Shown: in pieces, positions 7,112 to 8,469 of the stretch
How positions within the stretch are numbered: position 1 is the first letter of the stretch
Layout of the letters: each line of letters starts with the position of its first letter
Assembly (NCBI GenBank): GCA_029239415.1
Contig: JAQZAY010000148.1
Coordinates: 1-8,469 of the forward strand
Direction of reading: 5' to 3'
DNA: 8,469 nt
Source: Pseudomonas sp.
GTDB taxonomy: Bacteria > Pseudomonadota > Gammaproteobacteria > Pseudomonadales > Pseudomonadaceae
Notes under the pieces: generated by a model
Database searches by the model: none
What the model saw: only the letters and a program-made list of their open reading frames with translations
What the model was told of the DNA's origin: nothing
Translations under genes and position numbers: made by a program

Positions 7112-8469
7112 CACCAGCGGTAGCTCAGGCTGGTGACCACGCTGCGCGCCTCACCCCGGTAGCAGTAGCCGTTCTGGCAGTTGATGTAGCGTTTGTCGAA
7201 CAGGTTGCGGGCATTGAGAGCAAGGCGCACGCCATCCAGGCCGCCGCCGAAATCGTAGTGCACGCCCGCATCGACCAGGGTGTACCCCTCGTTCTTCACA
7301 GTGTTGGCGCCATCACCGTAGTTGCTGCCGGTATAGCGCGCGCCGCCGGAAACCCCGATGCCCAGCGGCATTCGATAATCCAGCCAGAGCGAGGCCAGGT
7401 GTCGCGGCACGTTCAAGGGGTCCTTGCCTTCGTAGCCATCATTGCTTTTGGTGACCTCGGGCGCGTTGAAGCTATAGCTCGCCGTCATTCGCAAGCGGTC
7501 GCTCAAGTCGCCGACCGCTTCGAGCTCGAGACCCTTGGATACCTGCTCACCGGTCGCGATGCTGAGGATCGGGTTGGCCAGGTCGCGGGTCAGCACGTTG
7601 CGCTGGGTCAGGTGGTAGAGCGAAGCCGTCAGCAAAGTGGTGCTGCCCGGCGGCTGGTACTTCAGGCCCAGTTCGTACTGCTTGCCCTCGGTAGGCTCGT
7701 AGGGCTCGCCACTGGCGTTGAGCTGGCCCTGCGGCAGGAACGACGTGGCGTAGCTGGCGTAGGGGGCCAGGCCATTGTCGAACAGGTAGAGCACGCCGAT
7801 CTGCCCGGTGGTGGCGGCATCGCTGCTCTTGCGGTTGATGCCACTGAGGTTGTCGCTGCGACGCACATGCACGAAGTCGCGGCGCAGGCCGGCCGACAGG
7901 CGCCAGCGGTCGATCTCGACCTGGTCCTGCAGGTACAGGCCGCTGCGATGCTCCAGCCCATCCTCATCGGCCAGCGGCGTGCCAGGACGCGCAACCGGTT
8001 GATGATAATCCGGGGCGAAACGATCGATCGAGGGTCCGGGACCGAAGGCATACAGCAACGAGGTATCGACCCAGGCGTAGTCCACGCCACTGACCAGCGC
8101 GTGGTGCACGTCGCCGGTATCGAACCGGCTGATCAGGCGGGTGTCGGTGGACAGCGAGGCCATGTCCTCATAGACCCCGATCGCCGAGCGATCGAGGGTA
8201 TGGCCGTCGCCGGCGTCGGTGGGCTGCAGGTACTGGTTGGTCGTGTCTACCTGGCCATAGCGCAGGTTCTGCTGCAGGGTGAAGGTCTCGTTGAAGGCGT
8301 GCTCGAACTCATAGCCGAACGTCCGCTGGCGCTGCTCGAGCTTGTCGAAATACTCGTCGCCCTGCCAGAAGTTGGTCAGGTGGTCACCGTCCTGGTAGAG
8401 CATCGGCGAGGCGGCGGTCTCACGCTCCTGGTACTGCGCCAGCAGCGTCAGGCTGGTATCAGGGTCGAT
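7111..8469 (-). CDS. FhuA-like TonB-dependent siderophore receptor, 5' end outside window
   Basis: This is the C-terminal 452 residues of an outer-membrane receptor. The reading frame is open to the right edge, so the signal peptide, TonB box and plug (roughly 250-300 residues for this family) are missing. The visible part is all beta-barrel. It begins with DPDTSLTLLAQYQE, the stretch that follows the plug in FhuA-type proteins, and continues with GLYLQDQVEIDRWRLSAGLR, APYASYATSFLPQG, YEPTEGKQYELGLKYQPPG and KGLELEAVGDLSDRLRM. It ends with LNARNLFDKRYI, a Cys pair in CQNGYCYRGEAR, and the terminal strand SLSYRW. The final aromatic is the usual signal for barrel assembly by BamA. The closing region resembles ferrichrome receptors FhuA and FiuA, so a hydroxamate ligand is possible. 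However, the coupled esterase argues for an ester-linked siderophore or a mixed ligand. Any Fur box or sigma-factor promoter lies beyond the window. Confidence 0.92.
   Translation of the reverse strand: MDPDTSLTLLAQYQERETAASPMLYQDGDHLTNFWQGDEYFDKLEQRQRTFGYEFEHAFNETFTLQQNLRYGQVDTTNQYLQPTDAGDGHTLDRSAIGVYEDMASLSTDTRLISRFDTGDVHHALVSGVDYAWVDTSLLYAFGPGPSIDRFAPDYHQPVARPGTPLADEDGLEHRSGLYLQDQVEIDRWRLSAGLRRDFVHVRRSDNLSGINRKSSDAATTGQIGVLYLFDNGLAPYASYATSFLPQGQLNASGEPYEPTEGKQYELGLKYQPPGSTTLLTASLYHLTQRNVLTRDLANPILSIATGEQVSKGLELEAVGDLSDRLRMTASYSFNAPEVTKSNDGYEGKDPLNVPRHLASLWLDYRMPLGIGVSGGARYTGSNYGDGANTVKNEGYTLVDAGVHYDFGGGLDGVRLALNARNLFDKRYINCQNGYCYRGEARSVVTSLSYRW

Noticed and set aside
1..8469. A novel defence system, CRISPR array, insertion sequence or prophage module
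   Set aside because: No regularly spaced repeats, transposase, integrase or nuclease motifs are visible, and every substantial gene falls in a recognisable family.

Overview
This window looks like a chromosomal segment of a gamma-proteobacterium, most likely a Pseudomonas and plausibly of the P. putida group. The evidence is high GC with strong GC bias at third codon positions, a Pseudomonas-type DUF2388 (TIGR02448-like) small exported protein, a class II UvrA, and two ferric-siderophore receptors. The genus call is inferred from gene families, not from a marker gene. All six genes lie on the minus strand, so transcription runs from high to low coordinates, and both window edges cut through a receptor gene.

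In transcription order: (1) the C-terminal 452 residues of a FhuA-like TonB-dependent receptor, entering at the right edge and ending at 7111; (2) a secreted alpha/beta-hydrolase esterase of the Fes/IroE/PfeE type (6260-7099), whose Shine-Dalgarno overlaps the receptor stop codon, so the two form a tight translational unit; (3) a UvrA2-type ABC ATPase of 881 aa (3431-6076) with both nucleotide-binding domains but without the UvrB-binding domain of classical UvrA; (4) a 105-aa exported DUF2388 protein (2998-3315), followed by a hairpin that may terminate its transcript; (5) a six-helix DUF1206 membrane protein (2004-2822) built from three two-helix repeats; (6) a second TonB-dependent siderophore receptor (start 1886, running off the left edge after 628 residues) with a good Fur box inside its predicted promoter.

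Two themes emerge. Genes 1, 2 and 6 form iron-scavenging machinery: receptors import ferric siderophores across the outer membrane, and the esterase is placed to hydrolyse an ester-containing siderophore in the periplasm so that iron is released. Genes 3-5, between the two iron loci, have no obvious iron role: a DNA-binding ATPase tied in other bacteria to tolerance of DNA damage or intercalating drugs, and two Pseudomonas-type proteins of unknown function. Intergenic gaps are all under 200 bp and contain several inverted repeats. I see no RNA gene, CRISPR array, insertion sequence or prophage gene. The window is mostly recognisable families; the least explained points are the receptor-esterase pair, the UvrA2 placement and leader hairpin, and the inverted repeats before the DUF2388 gene.
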